Shown: one piece after another, positions 5,477 through 6,180 of the stretch
Layout of the letters: each line of letters opens with the position of its first letter
How positions within the stretch are numbered: position 1 is the first letter of the stretch
From: Oscillospiraceae bacterium
GTDB lineage: Bacteria > Bacillota > Clostridia > Oscillospirales > Acutalibacteraceae
NCBI GenBank assembly: GCA_902774165.1
Contig: CACYHJ010000256.1
Span: 1 to 6,180 of the forward strand
Direction of reading: 5' to 3'
Length of the DNA: 6,180 nucleotides
Notes under the pieces: generated by a model
Databases searched by the model: none
What the model was told of the DNA's origin: nothing
What the model saw: only the letters and a program-made list of their open reading frames with translations
Program-made: the position numbers and the translations under genes

Positions 5477-6180
5477 CTATTTCTGTCCAATCTCCGCATT
5501 TTCACCGCCCTGCGGACCGTCCGCCCGGTATTTCGCGGTCAGATACCACCCCGCGGCGCCGGTATACATGCTCCATCCGCCCCGTCCCTCATAGTTTTCA
5601 AGGGTGTAAACGTCCGCGGTCACGGCGTAAGGCTCGTTCCGGTATTGCCCGGTGGTACCGTCCGGGCAAAGCCGCGTCATGGGGTCCAGCGCGTCAAGGA
5701 TCTCCCGCGCCTTATCCCGCATCCCGGCCTTTTGCAGCGCCATGGCGAACCACACGGCGGCGTGGGTATACTGCCCGCCGTTTTCCCGCACGCCTTTGGG
5801 ATAGAAATTGACGTATCCGGTCTGTTTTTTCGTTTCGTCAAAGGGCGGCGAGAACAGCTTCACAATCCGCCGCCGGCGATCATACAAAAGGTCATAAGCC
5901 GTTTTCAGCGCCGTGCGGACCCGGTCTTTCTCCGGCATGCTCGCAAGCGCGGCGAAGCTTTGCGGCAGAAGATCGATCTCGCTGTTGCCGGAGCCGGCGA
6001 CGCCCATCGGCGTCCCGTCGTCATAAAAGGCGCGGGCGTAACGGTCGGTGAACCAAGCGTGTTCGTCCACAGCGGCCAGAAGGGCGCCGGCGCGTCCGAG
6101 GTATTCCTTCGCCGCGTTTTCCGGGCAGAGGGGCGCATATTTTTTCAGCGTCAGAGCGTAGAACTGCGTCAGCCAGACGC
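5477..6180 (-). CDS. GH94-family phosphorylase / glycosyltransferase-36-like protein, C-terminal 233 residues (5' end outside window)
   Basis: The - strand frame is open from the window edge to a TAG at 5479-5477. A GTG at 6070 is internal, because conserved sequence continues upstream (TQFYALTLKKYAPLCPENAA). The protein matches the (alpha/alpha)6 barrel of GH94 enzymes, which phosphorolyse beta-linked gluco-oligosaccharides (cellobiose, chitobiose, laminaribiose, beta-1,2-glucans) to a sugar 1-phosphate. Typical landmarks are DRYARAFYDDGTPMG, NSEIDLLPQSFAAL, NFYPKGVRENGGQYTHAA, a Tyr-Arg-Asn-Glu-Pro-Tyr segment followed by ADVYT, and GRGGWSMYTGAAGWY. The DDG segment carries the expected acidic residues near the catalytic position. 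Related modules also form the C-terminal part of cyclic beta-1,2-glucan synthases, so both specificity and total length are unknown from this fragment. It is probably cytoplasmic. The DUF4838 gene follows 91 bp downstream in the same direction. Confidence 0.87.
   Translation of the reverse strand, partial: VWLTQFYALTLKKYAPLCPENAAKEYLGRAGALLAAVDEHAWFTDRYARAFYDDGTPMGVAGSGNSEIDLLPQSFAALASMPEKDRVRTALKTAYDLLYDRRRRIVKLFSPPFDETKKQTGYVNFYPKGVRENGGQYTHAAVWFAMALQKAGMRDKAREILDALDPMTRLCPDGTTGQYRNEPYAVTADVYTLENYEGRGGWSMYTGAAGWYLTAKYRADGPQGGENAEIGQK

Noticed and set aside
3319..5811. Long + strand open frame (830 codons) antisense to the DUF4838 and GH94 genes
   Set aside because: It starts at a GTG without a good ribosome binding site, runs through the terminator and the promoter gap, and its translation shows no known motifs. 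The - strand genes have signal peptides, ribosome binding sites and family motifs. It is a shadow of GC-rich coding sequence.

Overview
The window looks like chromosomal DNA from a moderately GC-rich Gram-positive bacterium, most likely a gut-type member of the Clostridia (Oscillospirales or a relative), possibly from a metagenome assembly. The lineage is an inference. It rests on strong AAAGGA/AAAGGGG ribosome binding sites, short Lys-Lys signal peptides, a vegetative-type TATAAT promoter in an AT-rich gap between GC-rich genes, and gene families common in that group. I see no RNA genes, CRISPR array, insertion sequence, phage gene or recognisable defence system.

Layout: two converging groups of genes meet at a bidirectional terminator. 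On the + strand (1-3261) are the 3' end of an HD-superfamily hydrolase, a tightly linked 511-residue cytoplasmic protein that looks like an uncharacterised TIM-barrel glycoside hydrolase (250-1785), and a secreted endonuclease/exonuclease/phosphatase (EEP) family enzyme (1915-3261). The 129-bp gap before the EEP gene holds a structured heptad-repeat hairpin that ends just before the ribosome binding site. A near-perfect hairpin at 3396-3432, with A and T tracts on its two sides, separates the two groups.

On the - strand (read from 6180 down to 3460) are the C-terminal 233 residues of a GH94-type phosphorylase or glycosyltransferase-36-like protein, then a 91-bp AT-rich spacer with a promoter and an overlapping inverted repeat, then a secreted 641-residue DUF4838 protein with a GH67/GH20-like N-terminal domain.

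Together the genes suggest a carbohydrate-use neighbourhood. A secreted DUF4838 protein could act on an extracellular glycan, and GH94 phosphorolysis plus the orphan GH-like protein could act on oligosaccharides inside the cell. The EEP enzyme could remove phosphate-containing groups or cut nucleic acid or phospholipid head groups outside the cell. This pathway link is inference: no transporter or regulator is visible. The most unusual items are the unassigned GH-like protein, the helical insertion inside the EEP catalytic domain, the hydrophobic C-terminal tails on both secreted proteins, the cysteine-rich DUF4838 protein, and the heptad-repeat hairpin.
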